Part shown: positions 1 through 6,401 of the stretch, in pieces
How positions within the stretch are numbered: position 1 is the stretch's first letter
Layout: each line of letters begins with the position of its first letter
Origin: CALCZU01 sp964396165
Lineage (GTDB): Bacteria; Bdellovibrionota; FAC87; UBA2466
Direction: 5' to 3'
NCBI GenBank assembly: GCA_964396165.1
Contig: CAYNEF010000065.1
Coordinates: forward strand, 1 to 16,944
DNA length: 16,944 nt
Notes under the pieces: model-generated
What the model saw: the letters and a program-made list of their open reading frames with translations, nothing else
What the model was told of the DNA's origin: nothing
Databases searched by the model: none
Program-made: the position numbers and the translations under genes

Positions 1-941
1 TGCAAGCAGGCCGTCCTCTCTTGTTGATTGCGGAAGATGTAGAAGGCGAAGCGCTTGCTACACTCGTAGTGAACAAACTCCGTGGCACAATCCATGTTGC
101 TGCTGTTAAAGCCCCAGGCTTTGGCGACAGAAGAAAAGACATGCTTTCTGACATCGCAGTTCTCACAGGCGGTACAGTGATTTCTGAAGAAATGGGACAC
201 AAATTGGACAACGCCAAGCTCGAAACGCTTGGACGCGCCAAAAAAGTAACCATCGACAAAGAAAACACAACTATCGTTGACGGTGAAGGTTCTAAAAAAG
301 AAATCGACGCTCGCGTAAAAATGATCCGCGCGCAAATCGAAGACACAACCTCTGACTACGATCGCGAAAAACTCCAAGAGAGACTTGCGAAACTGGTTGG
401 TGGCGTCGCTGTCATCAAGGTCGGTGCTGCGACTGAAGTGGAAATGAAAGAGAAGAAAGCCCGCGTGGAAGACGCTCTTCATGCAACACGTGCAGCGGTA
501 GAAGAAGGCATCCTCCCTGGTGGCGGAACTTCTTACATCCGTGCAGCTCAGGCACTTGATAAGTTGAAACTCGATGGCGAACAGCAATTCGGTCTCAACA
601 TTGTCAGACGTGCTTTAGAAGAACCACTTCGTCAAATTGCGCAAAACGCAGGTTACGAAGGTTCTATCGTTGTCGACAAAGTCCGTAGCAATACAAATAC
701 GAACTTTGGATTCAACGCTCTTGTGGAAAAATATGAAGATCTCGTCGCAGCTGGCGTGATTGACCCGACTAAGGTCTCTCGCTGTGCACTTCAAAATGCG
801 GCAAGCATCGCTTCATTGATGCTCACCACAGAAGCAATGATCACAGACAAACCCAAAGAAGACGACGGACATGCAGGACACGGCCACGGTGGTGGTATGC
901 CAGGCATGGGCGGTATGGGTGGCATGGGCGGCATGATGTAA
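1..941 (+). CDS. groEL: Chaperonin GroEL (Hsp60), C-terminal part, 5' end cut by window
   Basis: ATP-dependent cytoplasmic folding chaperonin that forms double heptameric rings with GroES. The reading frame is open from base 3 (QAGRPLLLIAEDVEGEAL...), so the gene starts before the window; about 312 residues are visible, matching roughly residue 237 of E. coli GroEL to the end. Seen: AEDVEGEALATLVVNKLRG, the KAPGFGDRRK segment of the apical domain, TSDYDREKLQERLAKL, GGVAVIKVGAATEVEMKEKK, and ARVEDALHATRAAVEEGILPGGG of the intermediate/equatorial region. It ends with the usual Gly-Met tail (GMGGMGGMGGMM), preceded by an acidic and His-containing stretch (EDDGHAGHGHGGG) that many GroELs lack. 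A palindromic repeat and a strong hairpin terminator follow the stop. Identification is secure; only the N-terminal half is missing. Confidence 0.98.
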   Translation, partial: QAGRPLLLIAEDVEGEALATLVVNKLRGTIHVAAVKAPGFGDRRKDMLSDIAVLTGGTVISEEMGHKLDNAKLETLGRAKKVTIDKENTTIVDGEGSKKEIDARVKMIRAQIEDTTSDYDREKLQERLAKLVGGVAVIKVGAATEVEMKEKKARVEDALHATRAAVEEGILPGGGTSYIRAAQALDKLKLDGEQQFGLNIVRRALEEPLRQIAQNAGYEGSIVVDKVRSNTNTNFGFNALVEKYEDLVAAGVIDPTKVSRCALQNAASIASLMLTTEAMITDKPKEDDGHAGHGHGGGMPGMGGMGGMGGMM

Positions 942-946
942 TTGCC

Positions 947-1014
947 GTCATTGCGAGCACGAGGTGCGAAGCAATCCCAATGAGATTGCTTCGGGCTATC
1001 CCCCTCGCAAAGAC
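947..1014. repeat. Imperfect palindromic repeat element (full copy)
   Basis: Nested inverted repeat directly after groEL. The outer arms GTCATTGCGAG (947-957) and CTCGCAAAGAC (1004-1014) match except at one position, and the inner arms CGAAGCAATC (967-976) and GATTGCTTCG (984-993) are perfectly complementary. The right half recurs at 2313-2345. The sequence style (TCATTGCGAG...GATTGCTTCG) is that of dispersed intergenic palindromes found in many proteobacterial genomes. Role unknown; in RNA it would fold into a long hairpin at the groEL mRNA 3' end. Confidence 0.7.
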
Positions 1015-1023
1015 ACTATTTAG

Positions 1024-1053
1024 AAAAGGCTGGTCGAAAGACCGGCCTTTTTT
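1024..1053 (+). terminator. Rho-independent terminator of groEL (copy 1)
   Basis: 12-bp stem AAAAGGCTGGTC / GACCGGCCTTTT (one G-U pair) closed by a GAAA tetraloop (1036-1039) and followed by a T-rich tail. The 38 bases 1023-1060 recur identically at 1773-1810, and a variant is at 2352-2388. Confidence 0.92.
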
Positions 1054-1119
1054 ATTTTTGACCTAGAAGAACGAGATGCGGAATACCGCCCTTATATTGC
1101 TTAGCCTTTTTAAGTCCGG

Positions 1120-1171
1120 TATGAACTCTTAACAATAAAGGTCTTGCCTATCTTTATGCGCGGCGTTAAAT
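1120..1171 (+). promoter_or_regulatory. Probable promoter region of the first secreted-protein gene
   Basis: The 37-base block 1120-1156 matches 1819-1855 upstream of the next gene at 30 of 37 positions. Shared cores are TATGAA, TCTTAACAAT and TCTTGCCT. Possible boxes are TTAACA (1129-1134) with a weak TTTA-type -10, or TTGCCT (1144-1149) with TTAAAT (1166-1171) at 16 bp. Conservation in two otherwise unrelated leaders is the main argument; the exact boxes are uncertain. Confidence 0.5.
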
Positions 1172-1206
1172 ATAGCCCGTAACCAAATTACTTGAAAGGT
1201 GTCCCC

Positions 1207-1737
1207 ATGAAACAATTAATCTTCAGTTTGTTTTTTCTAACCCAGTTCCTTTTCGCAGGTACTGATTCTGAAAATATTGCAAAAGCAGTAAAAGCGTTCA
1301 GACCTCTCGCGCAGAGTGGAGTTGAAACCGTAAAAGTAAAAAAAGCTAAAACAACCAAAGAATGGCTTTTTAACTTGGCAGTAAAAAAAGGTTACTCCAG
1401 TGACGAATCCGATTTTAGTTGGGTAGGAAATTCCAGCGATGCGTGGGCTGCTGACAGCACAAACTTTGGTTCCACCACAATGAAAGACGCTTATTCTTAT
1501 ATTACTCAAGTTGACAAAGAATATTTAGAAGGTCTTACAGAAACTAAAAAACAAAAATACTTGAAGGACGTTCAAGCAGCAAAAGATGCATTCAAGCTGC
1601 TTCTTAATACCGGAGTTAAATTTGGAGTAGCACCGATGGGAGCTATTCAATGCGGCGTAACCTTCGCGGCACTGGCCATTATTGATCCCGAAACAAATAC
1701 AATCTATCTCATCGCACGCGAAGGATCGGGCTGCTAA
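1207..1737 (+). CDS. Secreted protein of unknown function, 176 aa
   Basis: Not recognised as a known family. ATG 1207 is chosen over an in-frame TTG at 1192 because GAAAGG (1194-1199) sits at ribosome-binding distance and the protein then begins with a clean signal peptide (MKQLIFSLFFLTQFLFAG, cleavage near residue 17-18). The mature part is Lys-rich and soluble-looking, with a central Ser/Asp/Trp-rich stretch (DFSWVGNSSDAWAADS). The C-terminal 40 residues are hydrophobic and contain AIQCGVTFAALAIIDPE; the last residue is Cys, so a disulphide between the two cysteines of the tail is possible. The gene is monocistronic: terminator copies lie before and after it, and its leader resembles that of the next gene, although the two proteins show no evident similarity. 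Probably exported to the periplasm or outside. Confidence 0.75.
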   Translation: MKQLIFSLFFLTQFLFAGTDSENIAKAVKAFRPLAQSGVETVKVKKAKTTKEWLFNLAVKKGYSSDESDFSWVGNSSDAWAADSTNFGSTTMKDAYSYITQVDKEYLEGLTETKKQKYLKDVQAAKDAFKLLLNTGVKFGVAPMGAIQCGVTFAALAIIDPETNTIYLIAREGSGC

Positions 1738-1773
1738 AGCCTGCACAAACTACTCCTATTATCCATTTGAATG

Positions 1774-1803
1774 AAAAGGCTGGTCGAAAGACCGGCCTTT
1801 TTT
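1774..1803 (+). terminator. Rho-independent terminator (copy 2)
   Basis: Same 12-bp stem, GAAA loop and T-rich tail as at 1024-1053; the 38-base match 1773-1810 starts exactly 750 bases after copy 1. It ends the transcript of the 1207-1737 gene. Confidence 0.92.
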
Positions 1804-1818
1804 ATTTTTGCAACACCC

Positions 1819-1868
1819 TATGAAATCTTAACAATTAAAATCTTGCCTGCGTTTACACCTTGCATTAT
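1819..1868 (+). promoter_or_regulatory. Probable promoter region of the second secreted-protein gene
   Basis: Block 1819-1855 is the second copy of the conserved leader (TCTTAACAAT, TCTTGCCT). A TTAACA (1828-1833) or TTGCCT (1843-1848) -35-like box is present; -10 candidates are weak (CATTAT, 1863-1868). It begins nine bases after the terminator-copy match ends, whereas copy 1 has about 60 extra bases between terminator and block. Confidence 0.45.
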
Positions 1869-1905
1869 CTACCAGCCATTAACAATTTCTTTGAAAGGAA
1901 ATAGT

Positions 1906-2307
1906 ATGAAATATCTCGTAACTGTAATCGTATTCGCAAGTTCTTTAACACTTGCAAGTGGTTGGAACTGCAAAGCTGAAGGAGCTGGTTTTCCTCGTGC
2001 AAAAGTAGTCAACCACACCACTAACCCACGCAAACCAGCTGTGTTTGTTGTATCCGGAAGAAACGGTACAATCGTTTCTGGACAAGACAACGAAATCACT
2101 AAAAGAAATCTCTCCAATGGCGTTCGTTATACAACTGGGGATGAATCCTATAAAGCAGTACTATTCGTAGAATACAGAGAAGGTGCAGAAGCTCCTCTCG
2201 AAAATGGCGAAACTGTTTATGGAAAACTTATCCTTGTAGAAGATGATAACAGTGCAGTTGAAAAAACTTACGATATGGAATGCGCTCGTTATTTGAAAAA
2301 TAACTAA
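1906..2307 (+). CDS. Small secreted protein of unknown function, 133 aa
   Basis: Not recognised. The start at ATG 1906 is chosen because GAAAGGAAA (1893-1901) is a good ribosome-binding site and the product then starts with a signal peptide (MKYLVTVIVFASSLTLASG, cleavage around residue 18-19). The longer open frame back to 1771 would begin inside the upstream terminator. The mature protein of about 115 residues has two cysteines (Cys22 and Cys126), which could form one disulphide. It is rich in alternating hydrophobic/polar stretches (KPAVFVVSGRNG, YKAVLFVEYREG, VYGKLILVEDD), suggesting a small β-sandwich or β-barrel fold (inference). The gene stands in its own unit between terminator copies 2 and 3 and shares its leader sequence with the preceding gene, suggesting similar expression. 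Confidence 0.75.
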   Translation: MKYLVTVIVFASSLTLASGWNCKAEGAGFPRAKVVNHTTNPRKPAVFVVSGRNGTIVSGQDNEITKRNLSNGVRYTTGDESYKAVLFVEYREGAEAPLENGETVYGKLILVEDDNSAVEKTYDMECARYLKNN

Positions 2308-2312
2308 GAGTA

Positions 2313-2345
2313 GATTGCTTCGGGCTAACGCCCTCGCAATGACAG
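2313..2345. repeat. Half copy of the palindromic repeat
   Basis: Reads GATTGCTTCGGGCTA, a short variable part, then CCCTCGCAATGACA. This corresponds to the right half of the element at 947-1014. On its own it forms a small hairpin (GGGC-TAAC-GCCC). As in copy 1 it lies between a stop codon and a copy of the shared terminator. Confidence 0.65.
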
Positions 2346-2352
2346 TATTTTG

Positions 2353-2382
2353 AAAAGGGCTGGTCGAAAGACCGGCCTTTTT
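2353..2382. terminator. Terminator between convergent genes (copy 3, variant)
   Basis: Variant of the shared terminator with one extra G (AAAAGGGCTGGTC / GACCGGCCTTTTTT, GAAA loop). A-rich and T-rich flanks on both sides allow it to work in both directions: for the 1906-2307 gene (+) and for gloB (-), whose stop is at 2386. Confidence 0.85.
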
Positions 2383-2385
2383 TAT

Positions 2386-3105
2386 TTAGAAATTATCTTT
2401 TTGTTTTCTTAAAGTCGCAAAATCATCTGCGTTTTTGCTTAAGAGAAAGGGGTTTAAGTTTAATTCTTCTGCGAGACGTGAAGGGATTGTGGGTTTGCCT
2501 TGAGCTCTTAATTTCTCTACTGCTTCTTTCTTTTTAAGAAGTTCAGAGGAACATGTATTTAAAGTCAGTGCGAACTGAAGATTGCTTTCGGTATATTCAT
2601 GTCCTGGGTATACGAGTGTGTCCACGGGGAGCTGTTTTAACCTGTTCAGGCTTTCAAACATTTCAACTGCCGTTCCCTCAAATAGACGACCACAACCGAG
2701 GCTGAAAAGAGTGTCGCCGGGAAAGAGAGCCTTTTCACTTTTAAAATAGTAAGCCATATGGCCGTGTGTATGTCCCGGAATATCGATCGTATCCACTTCT
2801 TGATTTGCAAAAAGAATAGACTTTCCGGGCACTAAAGCGACATCTAACCCAGGGAGGCGGTTTTTGTCTTTTTCTGAACCCATTATTTTACAGCCAGTGA
2901 GTTTTTTTAAATCCAAATTTCCACCGACGTGATCCCAGTGGTGGTGAGTGTTCAAAATAGTATTTAGACTCCAGTTTTTTTCTTTGAGTGTTTTTAAGAC
3001 GGGGCCGCTCTCGCTCGGATCGATTACAAGAGTTTGCTTGGAATTAGAATCATGCACAAGATAAGCGTAATTATCTTTCAAACAAAGTATCGGAATAATT
3101 TCCAT
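2386..3105 (-). CDS. gloB: Hydroxyacylglutathione hydrolase (glyoxalase II)
   Basis: Metallo-β-lactamase-fold enzyme that hydrolyses S-lactoylglutathione to lactate and glutathione, the second step of methylglyoxal detoxification in the cytoplasm. 239 residues, slightly shorter than the usual 250-260. Seen: the metal-binding THHHWDH motif at 53-59 (H54, H56, D58, H59), H112 in GHTHGH, D131 in FPGDTLF, and H169 in YPGHEY; these are the full set of bimetal ligands. The GCGRLFEG segment (138-144) is typical of true GloB rather than generic β-lactamase-fold hydrolases. The C-terminal HAGH domain is present (KPTIPSRLAEELNLNPFLL), which carries substrate-binding residues. The gene lies 44 bases downstream of the SLBB gene on the same strand and may share its transcript. 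Whether the organism uses glutathione or another thiol cannot be told from the window. Confidence 0.93.
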   Translation of the reverse strand: MEIIPILCLKDNYAYLVHDSNSKQTLVIDPSESGPVLKTLKEKNWSLNTILNTHHHWDHVGGNLDLKKLTGCKIMGSEKDKNRLPGLDVALVPGKSILFANQEVDTIDIPGHTHGHMAYYFKSEKALFPGDTLFSLGCGRLFEGTAVEMFESLNRLKQLPVDTLVYPGHEYTESNLQFALTLNTCSSELLKKKEAVEKLRAQGKPTIPSRLAEELNLNPFLLSKNADDFATLRKQKDNF

Positions 3106-3149
3106 ACTTCTTTGTACTCTAAAAACTGGGGTGTGAAAAGAAAGAGGGA

Positions 3150-3653
3150 TTAACGGGTAAGAGCTACGAGAGAAAGTGCGAAACCAGTCATCGCAGTAAT
3201 AAAGCCTGTGATCATACTGATAGTGCTTACGTCTTTTCTCCAGTTGAAGGGAATCGTCACGATATCGCCATCGGCAAGCTTGGGAATTTTATCGCCAGTG
3301 TCCATCAAGTCTTCGAGATCAACTTTAATCAGTTCCGCTTGCCCGCGACGGCGTACAGTAATCTTATCAATTTTAGATTGTTCGCTATAACCGCCCGCAA
3401 AAAGCATCGCAAAAAGAATGTCTGTTCCCTCGGGCATGTAGTGCACGCCTTGAGAACCGATCGCACCAAACATCATGACACGCATGAGAATTTTTCCATA
3501 CCCTGCCCCATGCACGTATTCGCCCCCACCGAGTGTACGGCCAGGAACAATGTTCGTGTTTTTATCATCCATTGCTTCGGAGTAAGCAGGCACGGATGAA
3601 AGAAAAATTGTAAGAATGAGTATGGAGGCGACTATGCGTTTAAATTGGTTCAT
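3150..3653 (-). CDS. Small periplasmic SLBB-domain protein with C-terminal membrane anchor
   Basis: 167 residues. It has an N-terminal signal peptide (residues 1 to about 25, ILILTIFLSSVPAYS), then one SLBB-type β-grasp domain at about 57-135, and a C-terminal hydrophobic segment at about 142-165. The SLBB pattern resembles Wza/polysaccharide-export proteins: VMMFGAIGSQGVHYMPEG, an FAGGYSEQSKID turn, VDLEDLMDTGDK and LADGDIVTIP. Unlike Wza-type exporters it has no polysaccharide-export (BexD) domain, no lipobox and only one SLBB unit, and no capsule genes are adjacent. It probably binds sugar or partner proteins in the periplasm while anchored to the inner membrane (inference). The ATG at 3651-3653 fits the signal peptide but lacks a clear Shine-Dalgarno sequence; the bases just upstream form a long dyad. 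Confidence 0.75.
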   Translation of the reverse strand: MNQFKRIVASILILTIFLSSVPAYSEAMDDKNTNIVPGRTLGGGEYVHGAGYGKILMRVMMFGAIGSQGVHYMPEGTDILFAMLFAGGYSEQSKIDKITVRRRGQAELIKVDLEDLMDTGDKIPKLADGDIVTIPFNWRKDVSTISMITGFITAMTGFALSLVALTR

Positions 3654-3657
3654 GTAA

Positions 3658-3713
3658 GAAAACTCGAAAGAAAAGGTGTGTATTTAAATTATACCTTTAC
3701 TCGTTGAGTTTTC
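3658..3713 (-). promoter_or_regulatory. Dyad carrying a TATAAT box between pepA and the SLBB gene
   Basis: Outer arms GAAAACTC (3658-3665) and GAGTTTTC (3706-3713) are perfect. Inner arms AAAGGT (3672-3677) and ACCTTT (3693-3698) are also perfect. On the minus strand a TATAAT hexamer (3693 down to 3688) lies against the inner arm, about 35 bases upstream of the SLBB start; no good -35 box is visible at 16-18 bp. The same structure could act as the pepA terminator, since TTTTCTT follows the outer arm on the minus strand. Either or both roles are possible. Confidence 0.5.
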
Positions 3714-3727
3714 TCTAACCCTGCGTG

Positions 3728-5302
3728 TTATTTTAGAGTCTTCCAGTTTTCCAGACAATGCGCCATCAAACGCACCATAATACCACTCGCGTATTTGGGG
3801 TTATGGTAGTTGGCATCGCGTCTGTGGTAAGCAGCACCAGCGATATCGCAATGAACCCATGGGAATTTTTCATCTACAAAGAATTTTAAGAACATGGCAC
3901 CCTTGCTTGCGCCTGCGTCTCTGACTCCGGAATTACGGATGTCTGCAGTATTGCTCTTTAAGTCTTCCATGTATTCGTCGAAAAGAGGTAATTCCCATAC
4001 TTTTTCGCCAGTCGCATCGGAAGATTTTTTAATCCGTTCTACTAAGCTTTTATTCGTTCCAAAAATACCCGAAGCAACAGTGCCGATTGCGACAACACAA
4101 GCACCTGTGAGTGTTGCGAAATCAATTATCGCTTGTGGCTCGGACTTTTGTGCATATTCCAAGGCGTCAGCGAGAATCAAACGTCCTTCCGCATCGGTGT
4201 TGATGATTTCTACCGATTTTCCAGAGATGGATTTTTGCACATCGCCTGGCTTTTGAGCTCTTCCACCTGGTTCGTTTTCGCAAGTAGCAATGTAGCCAGT
4301 CACATTCACAGGAAGTTTCAGATCGGCAATTGCTTGCATCGTACCTGCCACTGCAGCTGCTCCCATCATGTCGTACTTCATGTCTTCCATTTGTGCTGCA
4401 GGCTTTAAGGAAATACCACCGCTATCAAACGTAATACCTTTTCCGACTAGAGCAATGGGCTTATCGGATTTTTTACCGCCTTTGTATTCGACGATAATAA
4501 ACTTTGGTTCTTCAATAGAACCTTTGGCGACTCCGAGAAAAAGTCCCATTTTTTCGCGTTCAATTTCTTTTCTGCCAAATACAGTGCAAGCCATGCCCCG
4601 TTCTTTGGACATTTTTTCTACCATGACGCCAAATTGAGTCGGCGTCAGGTAATTACCCGGCATATCTCCCAGCACTCGTGCAAAGTTTTGCGCTTTAACA
4701 AGAAGAGTTGCTTTGTTCACCGCTTTTTCAAAAACAGCGTTCTTAATACCGACAAGTTCTAATCCTTCTGGATGAAACTGTGTTTTGTCTTCTTTTTTCA
4801 AATCCAGGTATTGGTAACCGGCTAACATGTACCCTTCACTGAAGGCCTGAAGAAAAAAAGCTTCGTTTGCAGGTTTTTGTGAAGAAAATACGCTATCAGC
4901 CATCAGCGTGATTTTGGAAAGTTTTTCTTTCTTCTGAAAGTGGTAAAGAGCCGCCCCTGTGCGACGAGCTACTTCGCTGTCCCATTTTTTTGTGGTGCCG
5001 AGGCCCAAGAGAACAACATTCGGAAATCCCATCGCAGAATACAACCGGATCAAACTTGTTTCCTGGCTTTTGCCTTCAAAATGCTCTGCAGTTTTTAACG
5101 TATTAAATAAAGCATCCAGATCTTTTTGCTTTTTGCCTCTGTAAAGGGGAGCCGTGAATTTGGCTTCAGGAGTTTCTTTCACCTTCCCTTTGGCCTTTTC
5201 GATTTTCTTTTTTTGGTTCGCAGAATCGGATTTAAAAAAACCCAATACGAGTGCTTGGGTTTTAGACTCTAGATTAGAAAACTGTATTTTGGGTGTGCTC
5301 AA
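3728..5302 (-). CDS. pepA: Leucyl aminopeptidase (M17 family, cytosol aminopeptidase)
   Basis: Two-metal exopeptidase that removes N-terminal residues, preferentially Leu, from peptides in the cytoplasm; normally hexameric. 524 residues, near the usual 480-510. The N-terminal domain (about 1-190) is weakly conserved and carries a Lys-rich insert around 30-62. The C-terminal catalytic domain shows VGKGITFDSGGISLKP (metal ligands K288 and D293, catalytic K300), D311 in KYDMMGAAAV, and the family signature NTDAEGRL (368-375) with metal ligands D370 and E372 and catalytic R374. The start is TTG at 5302-5300 (read on the minus strand), supported by AAGGAG seven bases upstream; there is no better ATG. 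A strong σ70-type promoter lies just upstream. Some relatives also bind DNA (XerA/CarP role), which cannot be judged here. Confidence 0.96.
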   Translation of the reverse strand: MSTPKIQFSNLESKTQALVLGFFKSDSANQKKKIEKAKGKVKETPEAKFTAPLYRGKKQKDLDALFNTLKTAEHFEGKSQETSLIRLYSAMGFPNVVLLGLGTTKKWDSEVARRTGAALYHFQKKEKLSKITLMADSVFSSQKPANEAFFLQAFSEGYMLAGYQYLDLKKEDKTQFHPEGLELVGIKNAVFEKAVNKATLLVKAQNFARVLGDMPGNYLTPTQFGVMVEKMSKERGMACTVFGRKEIEREKMGLFLGVAKGSIEEPKFIIVEYKGGKKSDKPIALVGKGITFDSGGISLKPAAQMEDMKYDMMGAAAVAGTMQAIADLKLPVNVTGYIATCENEPGGRAQKPGDVQKSISGKSVEIINTDAEGRLILADALEYAQKSEPQAIIDFATLTGACVVAIGTVASGIFGTNKSLVERIKKSSDATGEKVWELPLFDEYMEDLKSNTADIRNSGVRDAGASKGAMFLKFFVDEKFPWVHCDIAGAAYHRRDANYHNPKYASGIMVRLMAHCLENWKTLK

Positions 5303-5335
5303 GTGGATGCTCCTTCTATTCGAAATAAGGTATTT

Positions 5336-5364
5336 ATTCTAAGAAATGCTAAAGGTTATGACAA
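5336..5364 (-). promoter_or_regulatory. σ70-type promoter of pepA
   Basis: On the minus strand: TTGTCA (5364-5359), a 17-base spacer, and TAGAAT (5341-5336). Each box matches consensus at 5 of 6 positions. Predicted transcription start near 5329, giving a leader of about 27 bases that contains AAGGAG. The promoter abuts the stop codon of the upstream dehydrogenase gene. Confidence 0.75.
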
Positions 5365-5365
5365 T

Positions 5366-6172
5366 TTATTTCTTTTCATTTACTGCACTCTGCATCGATT
5401 TTGAGGCAATGGTAAGTGCAAGCCCCCGGGGAAGCAGTCTGGGGGCGAAACACATCAGCTGATTCATTAGACCAGGAACAATGACTCGCTGCTTTGCAAA
5501 CATCGCATTTATACCAGTTTTTGCGACGGCATCAGAAGACATCATAAATGTTTTGCCAGACTCTTTTAGCAATTGGCCATTTTTCTCTAAAAACTCAGTA
5601 TAGGTGCCACCGGGGCATAAGCAGGAAACAGAAAGATTTGTCCCTGCCAGTTCAGCCCCAAAGATTTCAGAAAAAATAAGAACATAAGATTTGGAAGCCG
5701 CATAGACGGCAAATTTTTTCGTCCCCTGAAAAGAAGCAACGGATGATACATTTAAAATATAACAAGGCTCTTTTTGCGCCGTCATATGGGGCGAAAACCG
5801 GTAACAAAGCTCCGTCAGTACGTGGTTGTTTAATGTCAGTGTTTCTTCGTGGCGCTTCCACTCTGAAGTTAAAAAATCCCCATAAGGGCCAACGCCCGCA
5901 TTATTGATTAAAATCTGTACCGATTTTCCATTGCGAGTAGCTTCTATAAAAAGTTTTTCAGCAGCATTGGGTTGAGAAAGATCCAGAGCCAGGTACTCCA
6001 CTTCTACTTTGTATGTTTCAGTCAGAGTTTTTTTTAGGCTAACAAGCCTGTCTTCTCTTCTCGCAACAAGAAAAAGCGCATGCCCTCGTTGTGCGAGATC
6101 TTTTGCAATGCTTTCCCCAATGCCGCTAGAGGCGCCGGTAACAATGGCACGTAATGGTTTTGCGTCTTTCAT
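5366..6172 (-). CDS. Short-chain dehydrogenase/reductase (classical SDR)
   Basis: NAD(P)-dependent oxidoreductase with a Rossmann fold; substrate unknown. 268 residues, normal for classical SDRs. Seen: nucleotide-binding TGASSGIG (12-19), an ARRE segment (37-40) whose arginines suggest NADP preference, NNAG (90-93), SS at 143-144, and the catalytic YAASK with Y157 and K161. CPGGT follows at about 186-190, a position usually CPG-x-x-x-T. The C-terminal hydrophobic stretch (MNQLMCFAPRLLPRGLALTIASKSM) may contact membrane or lipid, as in relatives annotated DltE- or YqjQ-like (inference). An AGGGG lies immediately before the ATG, closer than ideal. It is transcribed divergently from the hydrolase gene and lies just upstream of pepA. 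Confidence 0.9.
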   Translation of the reverse strand: MKDAKPLRAIVTGASSGIGESIAKDLAQRGHALFLVARREDRLVSLKKTLTETYKVEVEYLALDLSQPNAAEKLFIEATRNGKSVQILINNAGVGPYGDFLTSEWKRHEETLTLNNHVLTELCYRFSPHMTAQKEPCYILNVSSVASFQGTKKFAVYAASKSYVLIFSEIFGAELAGTNLSVSCLCPGGTYTEFLEKNGQLLKESGKTFMMSSDAVAKTGINAMFAKQRVIVPGLMNQLMCFAPRLLPRGLALTIASKSMQSAVNEKK

Positions 6173-6215
6173 CCCCTAAAGGATTAGATCAATACGCCGT
6201 TAAAAGTCACGAGGG

Positions 6216-6256
6216 ATTATACAGTTCCAGTAGGCCCAAAAAGAGCCTGCTGGAAC
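6216..6256 (-). promoter_or_regulatory. Probable SDR promoter with strong dyad just upstream of the -10 box
   Basis: On the minus strand a perfect TATAAT (6221 down to 6216) lies 44 bases before the SDR start codon. Immediately upstream is a 12-bp inverted repeat: GTTCCAGTAGGC (6224-6235) and GCCTGCTGGAAC (6245-6256), one G-U pair in RNA, 9-base centre. There is no T-tract on either side, so a repressor operator covering the -35/spacer region is more likely than a terminator. No good -35 box is seen. Confidence 0.5.
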
Positions 6257-6312
6257 AGGATTGGGTTAGTGAGAGCTGACAAGGAACAGACAGCCTACTT
6301 CGTGGTTTTTAA

Positions 6313-6347
6313 CTGAATAATTGAACAATAGTATTGATTCAATTCAG
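6313..6347. promoter_or_regulatory. Nested dyad upstream of the hydrolase gene
   Basis: Arms CTGAA-taa-TTGAA (6313-6325) and TTCAATTCAG (6338-6347) pair over 10 bases with a 3-base bulge. They enclose a second perfect dyad, CAATA-g-TATTG (6326-6336). It lies 55 bases before the hydrolase start, near a weak TTGATT (6334-6339) -35-like box. Possible operator; no regulator is identified. Confidence 0.35.
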
Positions 6348-6401
6348 CCACTTTGCTAAACACCGAGTTCGAAAAAAGAAGAGAAATACGAGTAGTAAAT
6401 T

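Noticed and set aside
1771..1905. N-terminal extension of the 1906-2307 gene back to ATG 1771
   Set aside because: It would begin inside the upstream terminator hairpin, has no ribosome-binding site, and would bury a clean signal peptide that starts at 1906 behind a good GAAAGGAAA site.
3894..4637. Several plus-strand open frames of 60-120 codons opposite pepA
   Set aside because: Antisense shadows of a strongly conserved gene; no ribosome sites and no recognisable protein features.
6224..6256. Strong 12-bp hairpin as a rho-independent terminator
   Set aside because: No T-tract follows on either strand, and it lies upstream of both divergent genes rather than after a gene.
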